DNA of 64,000 bases from Kitasatospora sp. MMS16-BH015. Lineage in GTDB: Bacteria; Actinomycetota; Actinomycetes; Streptomycetales; Streptomycetaceae. Below the pieces are notes generated by a model. The model was not told where the DNA came from. It did not search any database and was given only the letters and a program-made list of their open reading frames with translations. The translations under genes and the position numbers were made by a program. Shown here one piece after another: positions 24,016 to 32,472 of this stretch (the first letter of the stretch is position 1; each line of letters begins with the position of its first letter). Where the stretch lies: the NCBI RefSeq assembly GCF_002943525.1, contig NZ_CP025394.1, positions 5,518,001 through 5,582,000 of the forward strand, given 5' to 3'.

Positions 24016-24852
24016 ATGACGGAGCGTCAGCAGTCGCAGGTCGAGCGCGGCGGGATCGTGTACACCCATGGGCACCAGGAGCCGGTGCTGCGATCGCACC
24101 GCTCGCGGACGGCGGCCAACTCGGCGGCCTATCTGCTGCCCGAACTGCGCCCGGGGCAGGCCCTGTTGGACGTGGGCTGCGGGCCGGGCACGATCACCGC
24201 CGACCTGGCCGAGGCGGTCGGCCCTACCGGGCGGGTGGTCGCGGTGGACACCTCGGCCGAGGTGCTGGCGGCGGCCGCCGAGTACGTGGCCGGGCGGGGG
24301 CTGGCGAACGTGGTGTTCGAGGTCGCCGACGTACATGAACTGCCTTACCGGGAGGGCGAGTTCGACGTGGTGCACGCGCACCAGGTGGTGCAGCACGTGG
24401 CTGATCCGGACCGGGCGCTGCGCGAGATGTGCCGGGTCGCGGCGCCCGGGGGCGTGGTCGGGGTGCGGGACGCGGACTACGCCGCGATGACCTGGTACCC
24501 CGAACTGCCCGAGCTGGACGCCTGGCTGGCGCTGTACCGGCGGATCGCCCGGCACCACGGCGCCGAGCCCGACGCCGGGCGGCGGCTGGCGGCCTGGGCC
24601 CGGGCGGCGGGCTGCACCGAGGTGACGGCGATGTCGAGCACCTGGACCTTCGCCACCCCCGAGCAGCGCGACTGGTGGGCCGGCCTGTGGGCCGACCGCA
24701 CGGTGGGCACGGCGACCGCCCGCACGGCCGTCGCCGAGGGCTTCGCGACCGAGCAGGAGCTGGCCGGCCTGGCCGAGGGCTGGCGGCGCTGGGCCGCCGA
24801 CCCGGACGGCTGGTTCGCCGTGCTGCACGGCGAGGTGCTGCTGCGCCCCTGA
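24016..24852 (+). CDS. Class I SAM-dependent methyltransferase
   Basis: Predicted methyltransferase, 278 aa. Motif I LLDVGCGPGTITADLAEAVG binds SAM; motif II is in VVAVDTSAEVLAAAAEYV, then NVVFEVADVHELPYREGEFDVVHAHQVVQHVADPDRALREMCRVAAPGGVVGV (motifs III and post-II) as in the UbiE/COQ5-like group. The C-terminal half (WTFATPEQRDWWAGLWADR) is the usual extension of actinobacterial members. The ATG at 24016 follows GAGGGGGAC; a GTG at 24013 is possible. Target unknown. Confidence 0.88.
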   Translation: MTERQQSQVERGGIVYTHGHQEPVLRSHRSRTAANSAAYLLPELRPGQALLDVGCGPGTITADLAEAVGPTGRVVAVDTSAEVLAAAAEYVAGRGLANVVFEVADVHELPYREGEFDVVHAHQVVQHVADPDRALREMCRVAAPGGVVGVRDADYAAMTWYPELPELDAWLALYRRIARHHGAEPDAGRRLAAWARAAGCTEVTAMSSTWTFATPEQRDWWAGLWADRTVGTATARTAVAEGFATEQELAGLAEGWRRWAADPDGWFAVLHGEVLLRP

Positions 24853-24887
24853 GGCAGCCGACCGGAGCCGGACGGGCCCGGGTGGGC

Positions 24888-25736
24888 TCAGGCGGCGATC
24901 CCGGCCGCCTCCAGCACCTTGGCGAAGGCCGCCCGGTCGTACCGGGAGCCGTCGGTGATCTGCTCGCCGTCCACCAGGACCGTCGGGGTGGAGCGGACGC
25001 CGGACTGCTCGAAGGCCTGCTCGGCGGCGGTCACCCAGGCCCGGTGGGTCATGCCCTCCACGGCCTGGTCGAAGGTGTCACTGCGCAGGCCGGGCACGCC
25101 GGAGGCGATCCGGAGCAGGAAGGCGTCGGTGAAGGCGTCGGTGGATTCCTCCCCGGGCTGATTGGCGAACAGCGCGGCGTGGAACTCGGGGAAGCGGCCC
25201 GCGTCCAGCGCGGCCCGGGCGGCGTTGACCGCCTTGGCCGAGCCGGCGCCGCCGAGCTTGCCGTCGAGGAAGGAGGCCAGCGTGTACTCCAGCTTGACCT
25301 CGCCCTTGGCGGCGGCCTCGGCCAGCAGCTCGCCGGTGGCCGTCTCGAACTTCTCGCAGTACGGGCAGCGGAAGTCGGCGTAGATCCGCACGGTGTGCTT
25401 GGCGTCGGGGTCGCCGACCACGATCGTGGTGCCGTCGGCCGCGAGCTTGGCGGGCAGCTGGGAGAGGGTGGTCGCCTCGGCGGCGGGCAGCGGCCGCACC
25501 TGCTGGGCGGCGTGGCCGGCCTCGCCGCGCTGCTCCGGCTCGGCGGTGGCGGCCCCGCCGCAGCCGGCCAGGGTGACCGCGAGCAGCCCGGCCGCGAACG
25601 AGCCCGCCAGCACCTGTCGGCGGCGGGGCACGCGGGCGGCCCGGCGGCCCGGGGCTTTGCCCGTGGCGCGGCTCGCGGCGCGGCTCGCGGCGCGGCTCGT
25701 GGTGCGGTCGGCTCGGTCGGTCCGGGTGGCGGGCAT
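24888..25736 (-). CDS. DsbA-like thioredoxin-fold lipoprotein
   Basis: Predicted extracytoplasmic thiol oxidoreductase, 282 aa. An Arg-rich head (with SRAA repeats from a tandem DNA repeat near 25665-25705 and RVPRRRQVLAG, which could suit Tat export) leads to a lipobox LAGC with C59. The thioredoxin-fold domain has the active site FRCPYCEKFE (CPYC) and a late cis-Pro loop STPTVLVDG. The DAFLLRIASGVPGLRSD insert is the helical part of DsbA/DsbG-like proteins. It probably forms or repairs disulphides in exported proteins. It converges with the methyltransferase gene with 35 bp between them. Confidence 0.87.
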   Translation of the reverse strand: MPATRTDRADRTTSRAASRAASRATGKAPGRRAARVPRRRQVLAGSFAAGLLAVTLAGCGGAATAEPEQRGEAGHAAQQVRPLPAAEATTLSQLPAKLAADGTTIVVGDPDAKHTVRIYADFRCPYCEKFETATGELLAEAAAKGEVKLEYTLASFLDGKLGGAGSAKAVNAARAALDAGRFPEFHAALFANQPGEESTDAFTDAFLLRIASGVPGLRSDTFDQAVEGMTHRAWVTAAEQAFEQSGVRSTPTVLVDGEQITDGSRYDRAAFAKVLEAAGIAA

Positions 25737-25999
25737 GACGGTCTCCTCGGCGCTCGGGCTCCCCGAGGTCCGTCCCGAGGGGGCTCCCGCCTCCGAAGCT
25801 AGCCAGCCGCCACCGCGCTGGGCAGGGCCGCAGGGCCCGGGGCCGGCCGGACCTTCGTCACCCCCGGGCCGCCGCGCCCGCGGGCTGACCCCGCGTTAAC
25901 AACACCTCTACCCATCAGTAACAACCGACCGGTAAGGTCTCACCGCATCGGGCCCGGCCTGCCCCCCACCGGGCCGGGTCCGCCGCCTATCGTCAAGGC

Positions 26000-26248
26000 A
26001 TGACCACCACGTACCGGGTGATGCGGCAGGACGACAACGGCAACCGCTTCCTGCTCGCCAAGGGCCTCACCCGGCCCGCCGCCGAGGCGCTCGCCGCCGA
26101 GTACGAGGCCCGTGGCCACAAGCAGCTCTACTGGGTCGAGAGCGAGAGCGCCCCGCCGCGTCCTGAGCCACCTCGCCGCGTCCTAGGCTCTCGCGCATGG
26201 ATGACGGCATGGATGACGGCATGGACGACGGCATGGACGACGGCGTGA
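26000..26248 (+). CDS. Small SPOR-like protein running into the next gene
   Basis: 82-aa ORF starting ATG at 26000. Residues 1-47 (MTTTYRVMRQDDNGNRFLLA and RPAAEALAAEYEARGHKQLYWVES) match a small streptomycete protein resembling a SPOR repeat, normally about 50-65 aa. Here no stop follows the core; the frame reads on through a duplicated CGCCGCGTCCT segment and into the start repeats of the Nudix gene, giving a WMTAWMTAWTTAWTTA tail. Loss of the original stop by a small indel is the likely explanation. The core is probably real; the C-terminal third may be meaningless. Confidence 0.55.
   Translation: MTTTYRVMRQDDNGNRFLLAKGLTRPAAEALAAEYEARGHKQLYWVESESAPPRPEPPRRVLGSRAWMTAWMTAWTTAWTTA
26197..26244. 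repeat. 12-bp tandem repeat of start codons, four copies
   Basis: ATGGATGACGGC is repeated four times (two copies with GAC for GAT). Each unit contains an in-frame ATG of the Nudix gene, so the gene has four possible starts and an MDDG repeat. A change of copy number would keep the frame. Confidence 0.9.
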
Positions 26249-26667
26249 ACGAGAACGGGACCGCGAGCGAGGGTGCCGGGGCCCGGCTGGTGATCGGGGG
26301 TGCCCTGATCCACCGGGGGCGGGTGCTGGCGGCCCGCCGCAGTGCGCCGCCCGCCGTGGCGGGGTTCTGGGAGTTCCCCGGGGGCAAGGCCGAGCCGGGG
26401 GAGACGCCCGAGCAGGCCCTGGAGCGCGAGTTGCACGAGGAGCTGGGGGTGCGGGCCCGGGCGCTCGGGCCGCTGCCGGGCCGTTGGGCGGTGCGGCCGG
26501 GGTTGGAGCTGCGGATCTGGGCGGCCGAGCTGGTCTCGGGCGAGCCCGAGCCGCTGGAGGACCACTCGGAGCTGCGCTGGCTCGGGCCCGAGCAGCTGGG
26601 CGAGGTGGAGTGGCTGGACCACGACCGCGAGGTGCTGCCGCACGTCGCCGCACTGCTGCGCGGCTGA
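26197..26667 (+). CDS. Nudix hydrolase, MutT-like (8-oxo-dGTP diphosphatase type)
   Basis: Predicted hydrolase of oxidised nucleoside triphosphates, about 143-156 aa depending on start. The Nudix box is complete: GGKAEPGETPEQALERELHEELGV (residues about 66-89), preceded by LVIGGALIHRGRVLAARRSAPPAVAGFWEFP as in MutT. The first 16 residues are four MDDG repeats encoded by a 12-bp tandem array, so true initiation could be at any of the four ATGs or at the GTG at 26245. The gene overlaps the tail of the SPOR-like ORF on the same strand. Family call is firm; start is uncertain. Confidence 0.88.
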   Translation: MDDGMDDGMDDGMDDGVNENGTASEGAGARLVIGGALIHRGRVLAARRSAPPAVAGFWEFPGGKAEPGETPEQALERELHEELGVRARALGPLPGRWAVRPGLELRIWAAELVSGEPEPLEDHSELRWLGPEQLGEVEWLDHDREVLPHVAALLRG

Positions 26668-26866
26668 CTGCCCGGTCGTTCGCCGACCGACCGTCTACGC
26701 GAGGCGGACAGCACCCGCCGACCGACCTTCGAGTAGGGCGGAGAACCGCTTAGCCCAGGTAGGTCAATCGGAAAAGATGACCCGAATTGCCGGGATATCC
26801 GGCCATTCCCCGGGGTATGTCACTGTTCGACAGTATTCGTCACCATAGGTGAGGGAGGCCCCGTCG

Positions 26867-29644
26867 GTGTCGAGTACGGGTAGCAACAAGGGCAGCGCCG
26901 CCGCCCGGGCCCGCCTGCGGCGTCGAGGCCCCCAGGCCGCCCCCGAAGCCGCCGGTGCGCGCGCTGCCACCCCGCCGATGCTGCGCCGCCGCCGCGAGGC
27001 GGCCCCCGCCGGTGGGGCGCCCGCCGGGCCGTCGGCCGCCGTTCCGGGGCGGGCCCGGCTCGCGTACGAGACCCCCGGCGTCCGGGGCGCCCCCGCCGAG
27101 CCCTTCCCGGTCGGCCCGGGCCGACCGGGGCCGGCCTTCGGGCCGCGTCCGACGGAGCGCGGCAGCCTGCTCGACGTGGTGAAGGTGGCCATCGCGATCC
27201 TCGACACCGCCGGCCGGGTGGTGCTCTGGAGCCCGGCGGCCGAGCGGCTGCTCGGCTGGCCCAGCGAGCTGCTGGTGGGCCGCCGGATCGAGGAGCTGAT
27301 GATCGACGAGGAGCTGATCGCGCAGACCCGCGCCGCGATCGAGGAGACGCTGCGACGGGGCGACTGGCTCGGCCTCACCGCGCTGCGCCACCGGGACGGC
27401 CCCCGGGTGCCGGTCGAGACCCGGATCTCGCTGCTGGTGGACGGCGACGGCACCCCCTTCCTCCAGGTCGCGCTGGCCGAGGCGGCCGCCCTGCAGGCCG
27501 TGGAGCGCGACCTCGCGGTGCGCGACGCGCTGTTCGAGCAGTCCCCGCTCGGCATCGCGATCCTCGACACCGACCTGCGCTACACCGCCGTCAACCAGAC
27601 CCTGGCCGAGATGAACGGCCTCTCGGCCGAGGACCACGTCGGCCGCACCACCGGGGAGACGCTGCCCGAGCGCTCCGCCGACGAGATCACCGCGATCCAG
27701 CGCCAGGTCCTGGCCACCGGCGAGCCGGTCATCGACGTCACGCTGGCCGCCCCCTCCACCGCCCGCTCCGGCTTCCGCTCCATCTCGTACAGCCGGATGA
27801 CCGACCGGGCCGGCAAGGTGCTCGGCATCTCCGGCACCGTGATGGACGTGACCGACCGGTACCGGGCGGTGGCCAAGGTCGAGCACGCCCGCCGGCGGCT
27901 CTCGCTGCTCAACGAGTTCGGCTCCCGGGTCGGCGACCTGCTCGACGCCTCCCGGATCGCCCAGGAGCTGGCCGGGGCCGTGGTGCCCCGGCTGGCCGAC
28001 TTCGCCGCCGTGATCCTGCTGCAGGCGGTGGCGCACGGCGACGACCTGCCCCGGCACGGGCACGACCGCCGCACCTCCCTGCTCCAGCTCGGCGTGGCCT
28101 CGGTGCAGGACGGCGCCGAGGTCGAGGTGATGCTGCGCCGGGGCGCCCGGATCACCTTCGCCGAGGACTCCGCCTTCGGCCGGGTGCTGCGCACCGGCGT
28201 GCCCGAGCTGCTCACCTCCCCGGCCGAGCTGAGCGACCTCAGCTACCCCGGCGATCCGAAGGTGCAGGCCGCCCACGACCTCGGGGTGCACTCGCGGCTG
28301 GTGGTGCCGCTGCGGGCCCGGGGCATCGTGATCGGCCTGCTGGTGGTCAGCCGCTCCGGCTACCGGGAGGGCTTCGACCGGGACGACCTGGCCTTCACCG
28401 TGGAGCTGGCCGACCGGGCCGGCTCCTCGCTGGACAACGCCCGGCTCTACGCCCGCGAGCGCACCGCCGCCCTCACCCTCCAGCGCACCCTGCTGCCGCA
28501 GCAGGTGCCGCAGCCCACCGGGGTGGAGGTGGCCTACCGGTACGTGCCGGGCAGCAGCGGCACCGAGGTGGGCGGCGACTGGTTCGACGTGATCCCGCTG
28601 CCCGGCGACCGCACCGCGCTGGTGGTCGGCGACGTGATGGGCCACGGCCTGCGGGCCGCCGCCACGATGGGGCGGCTGCGCACCGCGGTGCGCACCCTGG
28701 CCGGGCTCGACCTGCCGCCGGACGTGCTGCTGCGGCACGTCCACGAGCTGGCCGACGACCTGGCCCAGGGCCCGGACGAGGCGCTGCTCGCCACCTGCGT
28801 GTACGTGGTCTTCGACCCGGCCACCCGGAAGCTGACGGCCACCAAGGCGGGCCACATCCCGCCGGTGCTGATCGTGCCCGCGGAGCCGGCCCAGGAGGCC
28901 ACCCGGATCGGCTCGGCGCTGACCGGCGGGGTCGGCCGGGTGCTCGACCTCCCCTCGGGCGCGCCGCTGGGCGTGGGCGGGGTGCCGTTCGAGTCGATCG
29001 AGCTGGAGATCCCGGAGGGCAGCCTGCTGGCGCTCTGCACGGACGGGCTGGTCGAATCCCGGGACAAGGACCTGGATGTGGGGCTCGGCCGGCTGCTGGC
29101 CGTCCTGGAGCAGCCGTACGCCTCGATCCAGCAGGCCTGCGAGGCGGTGCTGGAGACGATGGAGCAGGGGCGCGAGCCGGACGACGTGGCGCTGCTGCTG
29201 GCCCGGCTGAGCCGGGGCCAGGCGGGCACGCCGACGGCCGGCTGGACGCTGCCGGCCGAGCCGACGGCCGTCTCCCGGGCCCGCCGCCTGGTGCGCGGCA
29301 CGCTCACCGAGTGGGGCGTGGAGCGGCTGACCGACACGGCCGAGCTGCTGGTCAGCGAGCTGGTCACCAACTCCGTCCGGTACGCGAGCGCGCCGATCGG
29401 GGTGCGGCTCACCCTCGGCGACACCCTGCTGGTGGAGATCTCCGACCCGCTGCCCGACCCCCCGCGCGAGCGCCACGCGGCCGAGGCCGACGAGGGCGGC
29501 CGGGGCCTGGAGCTGGTCCGCCGGCTGGCCCTGCGCTGGGGCACCCGCGCGGAGGGGATGGGCAAGGTGGTCTGGTTCGAGCTCGCCGTGGACGGCGGCG
29601 AGCCCGAGCCGGACGCGACGCTGGAGCCCGCCTACATCGTGTAG
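26867..29644 (+). CDS. PAS-PAS-GAF-SpoIIE phosphatase with anti-sigma-type HATPase domain
   Basis: Predicted sensory Ser/Thr phosphatase, 925 aa, cytosolic. A Pro/Ala/Arg-rich leader of about 95 residues precedes PAS1 (about 100), PAS2 (about 218), GAF (about 346-530), the PP2C-like SpoIIE domain (about 550-760; VGGDWFDV, VVGDVMGHG, TDGLVE, EPDDVALL carry the metal-binding acids) and a C-terminal HATPase/RsbW-like kinase domain (about 790-925; ELVTNSVRYA and DEGGRGLELV). It could both dephosphorylate and phosphorylate anti-sigma-antagonist proteins. I choose the GTG at 26867 with GGGAGG 8 nt upstream. It converges with the first beta-helix gene and overlaps it by 13 bp. Confidence 0.92.
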   Translation: MSSTGSNKGSAAARARLRRRGPQAAPEAAGARAATPPMLRRRREAAPAGGAPAGPSAAVPGRARLAYETPGVRGAPAEPFPVGPGRPGPAFGPRPTERGSLLDVVKVAIAILDTAGRVVLWSPAAERLLGWPSELLVGRRIEELMIDEELIAQTRAAIEETLRRGDWLGLTALRHRDGPRVPVETRISLLVDGDGTPFLQVALAEAAALQAVERDLAVRDALFEQSPLGIAILDTDLRYTAVNQTLAEMNGLSAEDHVGRTTGETLPERSADEITAIQRQVLATGEPVIDVTLAAPSTARSGFRSISYSRMTDRAGKVLGISGTVMDVTDRYRAVAKVEHARRRLSLLNEFGSRVGDLLDASRIAQELAGAVVPRLADFAAVILLQAVAHGDDLPRHGHDRRTSLLQLGVASVQDGAEVEVMLRRGARITFAEDSAFGRVLRTGVPELLTSPAELSDLSYPGDPKVQAAHDLGVHSRLVVPLRARGIVIGLLVVSRSGYREGFDRDDLAFTVELADRAGSSLDNARLYARERTAALTLQRTLLPQQVPQPTGVEVAYRYVPGSSGTEVGGDWFDVIPLPGDRTALVVGDVMGHGLRAAATMGRLRTAVRTLAGLDLPPDVLLRHVHELADDLAQGPDEALLATCVYVVFDPATRKLTATKAGHIPPVLIVPAEPAQEATRIGSALTGGVGRVLDLPSGAPLGVGGVPFESIELEIPEGSLLALCTDGLVESRDKDLDVGLGRLLAVLEQPYASIQQACEAVLETMEQGREPDDVALLLARLSRGQAGTPTAGWTLPAEPTAVSRARRLVRGTLTEWGVERLTDTAELLVSELVTNSVRYASAPIGVRLTLGDTLLVEISDPLPDPPRERHAAEADEGGRGLELVRRLALRWGTRAEGMGKVVWFELAVDGGEPEPDATLEPAYIV

Positions 29645-32358
29645 CCCTGCACGTCCACCACCACGTCGGTGTCGCCGGTGAAGTTGTAGAGGTCGAAGGC
29701 GTCGTTCAGCAGCCGCACCCAGACCAGGTTGGCCACCGTCTGCCCCTTGGCGAAGTTCAGCGCCGAGGAGGTCCCGGCGATGAGGTCGCCCGCGCCGAGG
29801 TAGCCGGCCGCGGTCGGGTTCACGGCCGTCAGGTTGACCAGCACGGCCTTCGCCCCGGCCGGCACGCCCGCCTGGCCGCCGATCCGGTACTGCCGCAACT
29901 CCCCGGCGTGGAAGGTGCTGCGGTCGGTGCGGGTGTCCAGGTACCGGGTCGGGGTGGCCGGCACGTACAGGCTCCCCGTCGGGCCGTAGCTGCCCTGGAC
30001 GTCCGCGACGAGGTTCACCTGGCCGTTGTGGTTGAACAGGGTGACGGTGCCGTCCGGCGCGATCGGCAGGGTCACCTGGTTGGCGACGGTCTGCCCGGCC
30101 GCGAAGTTGAGGTTGGACGTGCCCGGCTGGCCGCTCACGTACCCGGGCTCGGTCGCCCCGGTGGCCGTCAGGTTGAGCACCACCGAAGTGGCGTCCTCCG
30201 GCACGTAGTCGTGGCCCACCCCGCCGCGCAGCGGGATGGTCACCGTGCCGCCGGGGCCGAGCTTGCCGGTGGGCCAGTTCCCGCGGGTGTCCGCCACCCG
30301 CTGGGCGTCGAGCGCCGCGAACCGGGCGCCGGGCTCGGCGGTCGTGTAGTAGCCGTTCAGGTCGGCGATCAGCTGGGTGGTGCCGCTGTGGTTGTAGAGG
30401 GTGATGGTGCCGTCGGGGCCGACCGGGACGACGGCGGCGTTGGCCACGGTCTGCCCGGCGGTGAAGTTGAGGCTGGAGACGGTCGGCCGGGGGCTGCCGC
30501 TCGGGAAGGCGGTGACGAAGCCGGCAGCCGTCGGCTGGGTGGCCGTCAGGTTGAGCAGTACGGCGCTGGGTGTGGTCTTCACCCCGGCGGCGTGGGCCAC
30601 GTCGATCTTCACGCTCTGGCCCGGGCCGACCGGGGTGCCCCCGCCGGTGCGGGTGTCGAGCACCCGGGCGGGCGTGAGCCGGACGAAGCCGTCGCCGACG
30701 ATCGCGTGGGCGGTGGTCGTCCCGACCTGGCCCTTGCCGTCGGTCACGGTGACGGTCACCGGGTAGTCGCCCGGCTTGGCGTAGGCGTGGGTCACCTCGC
30801 GGGTGGCGTCCCCGGGCAGCTTCGTGCCGTCGCCGAAGTCGACGGTGTTGTTCACCACCGGCCAGCTGTTCGTCAGGTGCTCGGTGATCCAGACCTGGTG
30901 CGGCCCGGTCTGCCCGGTGGGGGCCCACGGGGTGACGTCCACGGTGACCTTCGGCGGGGCCGGCTCCTGCACCTGGAAGGTCTGGGGGAAGGTGACGGTG
31001 CCCGCGACGTCGGTCACGGTCAGCTTCACGGCGTACGGGCCGGCCTTGGGGTAGACGTGCTTGAGGTCCGCGCCGGTGAACGGGACCGGGTCGCTGCCGT
31101 CCCCGAAGTCCAGCGAGGCGGTGGCGGGCCCCCAGGGCGAGACGAACGGCCCGCTGAAGGTGACCTCGTACGGGTCCGTCCCGGTGAACCGCTGCTCCGG
31201 GGTGGCGTGGATCGACATCGGGTCGCCGTACTCGGTCGCGCCCCGGTCGTAGTAGCCGCCCCCGGTACCGGTGTTCGCCACCTGCGGGTCGTCCACCCGG
31301 CGGTGGCCCCAGCTGTCGGTGTCCAGCTCGCCGGGGGCGTACTGGTCGGCCGAGTCGATCAGTGCGGGCTGGGTCAGCGTGCTGTCGGTGAGGCCGGCCA
31401 GGTCGTGCCCGCCCTGGCCGGTGGCGGCGTGCAGGGCGGCCGCGTCGGCGTAGGGCTGACCGGCCCAGGAGTACATGGCGTGGTCGCCGGTGTGGTGGAA
31501 GGCGTTGTAGTCCGCCTTGGTGCCGGCGGCACCGGCCGCGACGGTGAGGTCGGCCCGGTCGGGTGCGCAGGGCTGCGGCGGGTTGGATGTGTCGCCGCGC
31601 CCGATCAGCACGTTGTTCTCGGCCGTGGTGCCGGTGGCGGCCGCGCCGAGGGCGATCCCCGGGCCGCACGCGGTCTCGACGGTGTTGCTGGTCACCGCGG
31701 CGCCGGTCGCGTCGAGGACGCGGACGCCGGCGCCGGCACCCCAGGTGTCGATGTTGTCGGTGGTGACCACGGCCCCCTGCACGCCCTGGTCGACCAGGAC
31801 GGCGTCGCCGGTGGCCGAGATCCAGCTGCGGCTCACCGTCACGTCGCTGCTCTGCCCCGTGAGGTGCACGGTCGGGGTGGTGTGCGCCTGGTAGGCGTTG
31901 AGAGTCATCCGGTCCAGTGTGATCCGGCTGGAGCCGGTCACGGTGACGTCCGCCGTGCCGTCGGCCACCTGGATCAGGCGGAGCACCAGGTCGTGGGCGC
32001 CGTCCACCGTCAGCGCGCCGATCCTGCTCTGCGCGCCCTCGTGGCGGGCGGACGGAATGAGCGTCCCGAGGAAGGTGATCGGCGCGCCGGCCCTCCCGGA
32101 GCGGGTCAGGTGCAGGCCGGTCCGGAAGTCGGTGGCGGAGAGGTGCACCGTCTGGCCCGGCTGCGCGGCGTCGGCGGCGGCCTGCGCGGAGCAGTACGGG
32201 TCCTGCTCGGTGCCCGCGTCGGGCGCCGTGTCGGAGCAGGACCGCCCGTTGTCCACGTAGAGGTCGGCCGCGGCGGCCTGCGCCGGCGCCGCCGGCGGCA
32301 GCCCGCCGGTGGCGGAGAGCACGAGGGCGGCCAGTGCGGTGGTGCGTAGGTGACGCAA
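29632..32358 (-). CDS. Secreted beta-helix/PKD protein, paralogue 1
   Basis: Predicted extracellular protein, 908 aa, function unknown. A Sec signal (MRHLRTTALAALVLSATGGLPPAAPAQA) leads to YVDNGRSCSDTAPDAGTEQDPYC, a pectate-lyase-like beta-helix start. A right-handed beta-helix runs to about residue 320, with D-x-G type turns (ITLDRMTLNAY, VTVSRSWISATGDAVLV). Two PKD-like domains follow (FGDGS/FGDGT with YPKAGPY and YAKPGDY). Three C-terminal modules of about 110-120 residues then share R-x-LDTRT, VxLNLTATxPT, LNFxAGQTVAN and DGTxTLYNHxG. The TTG at 32358 with GGGGG upstream matches the start of paralogues 2 and 3. A surface or matrix carbohydrate-binding or adhesion role is likely. Confidence 0.85.
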   Translation of the reverse strand: MRHLRTTALAALVLSATGGLPPAAPAQAAAADLYVDNGRSCSDTAPDAGTEQDPYCSAQAAADAAQPGQTVHLSATDFRTGLHLTRSGRAGAPITFLGTLIPSARHEGAQSRIGALTVDGAHDLVLRLIQVADGTADVTVTGSSRITLDRMTLNAYQAHTTPTVHLTGQSSDVTVSRSWISATGDAVLVDQGVQGAVVTTDNIDTWGAGAGVRVLDATGAAVTSNTVETACGPGIALGAAATGTTAENNVLIGRGDTSNPPQPCAPDRADLTVAAGAAGTKADYNAFHHTGDHAMYSWAGQPYADAAALHAATGQGGHDLAGLTDSTLTQPALIDSADQYAPGELDTDSWGHRRVDDPQVANTGTGGGYYDRGATEYGDPMSIHATPEQRFTGTDPYEVTFSGPFVSPWGPATASLDFGDGSDPVPFTGADLKHVYPKAGPYAVKLTVTDVAGTVTFPQTFQVQEPAPPKVTVDVTPWAPTGQTGPHQVWITEHLTNSWPVVNNTVDFGDGTKLPGDATREVTHAYAKPGDYPVTVTVTDGKGQVGTTTAHAIVGDGFVRLTPARVLDTRTGGGTPVGPGQSVKIDVAHAAGVKTTPSAVLLNLTATQPTAAGFVTAFPSGSPRPTVSSLNFTAGQTVANAAVVPVGPDGTITLYNHSGTTQLIADLNGYYTTAEPGARFAALDAQRVADTRGNWPTGKLGPGGTVTIPLRGGVGHDYVPEDATSVVLNLTATGATEPGYVSGQPGTSNLNFAAGQTVANQVTLPIAPDGTVTLFNHNGQVNLVADVQGSYGPTGSLYVPATPTRYLDTRTDRSTFHAGELRQYRIGGQAGVPAGAKAVLVNLTAVNPTAAGYLGAGDLIAGTSSALNFAKGQTVANLVWVRLLNDAFDLYNFTGDTDVVVDVQGYTM

Positions 32359-32400
32359 GAGTTGTCCCCCTGAAGATGATGCCGGGGTATTCCGCCCGGC

Positions 32401-32431
32401 CCGGTGGGCCAACTACGCGTCGGCCCACCGG
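32401..32431 (-). terminator. Terminator after beta-helix paralogue 2
   Basis: CCGGTGGGCC (32401-32410) and GGCCCACCGG (32422-32431) form a 10-bp perfect stem, 42 nt beyond the paralogue 2 stop codon. It shares its stem core with the terminator of paralogue 3. It also lies between the CGTACAACC box and the start codon of paralogue 1, in that gene's leader. Confidence 0.7.
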
Positions 32432-32456
32432 AGTTGATCAGCTCCAGATGACGGGG

Positions 32457-32466
32457 GGTTGTACGG
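32457..32466 (-). promoter_or_regulatory. CGTACAACC box upstream of beta-helix paralogue 1
   Basis: Minus-strand CCGTACAACC, about 99 nt before the TTG start. The same 9-mer CGTACAACC lies upstream of paralogues 2 and 3 at 78-81 nt. Likely a shared regulator or promoter element; identity unknown. Confidence 0.5.
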
Positions 32467-32472
32467 TGGTGA

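Noticed and set aside
22041..25736. Natural-product biosynthetic cluster
   Set aside because: Methyltransferase, reductase, PPOX and hydrolase genes are scattered on both strands with no core synthase.
26810..26820. SigB-type GGGTAT promoter before the first SpoIIE gene
   Set aside because: The GGGTAT word is present but no GTTT-like -35 lies at the right distance.
26840..32428. An 1862-codon minus-strand open frame
   Set aside because: It runs antisense through the first SpoIIE phosphatase and lies out of frame with beta-helix paralogue 1; its translation is low-complexity Arg/Gly/Ala text with no domain.
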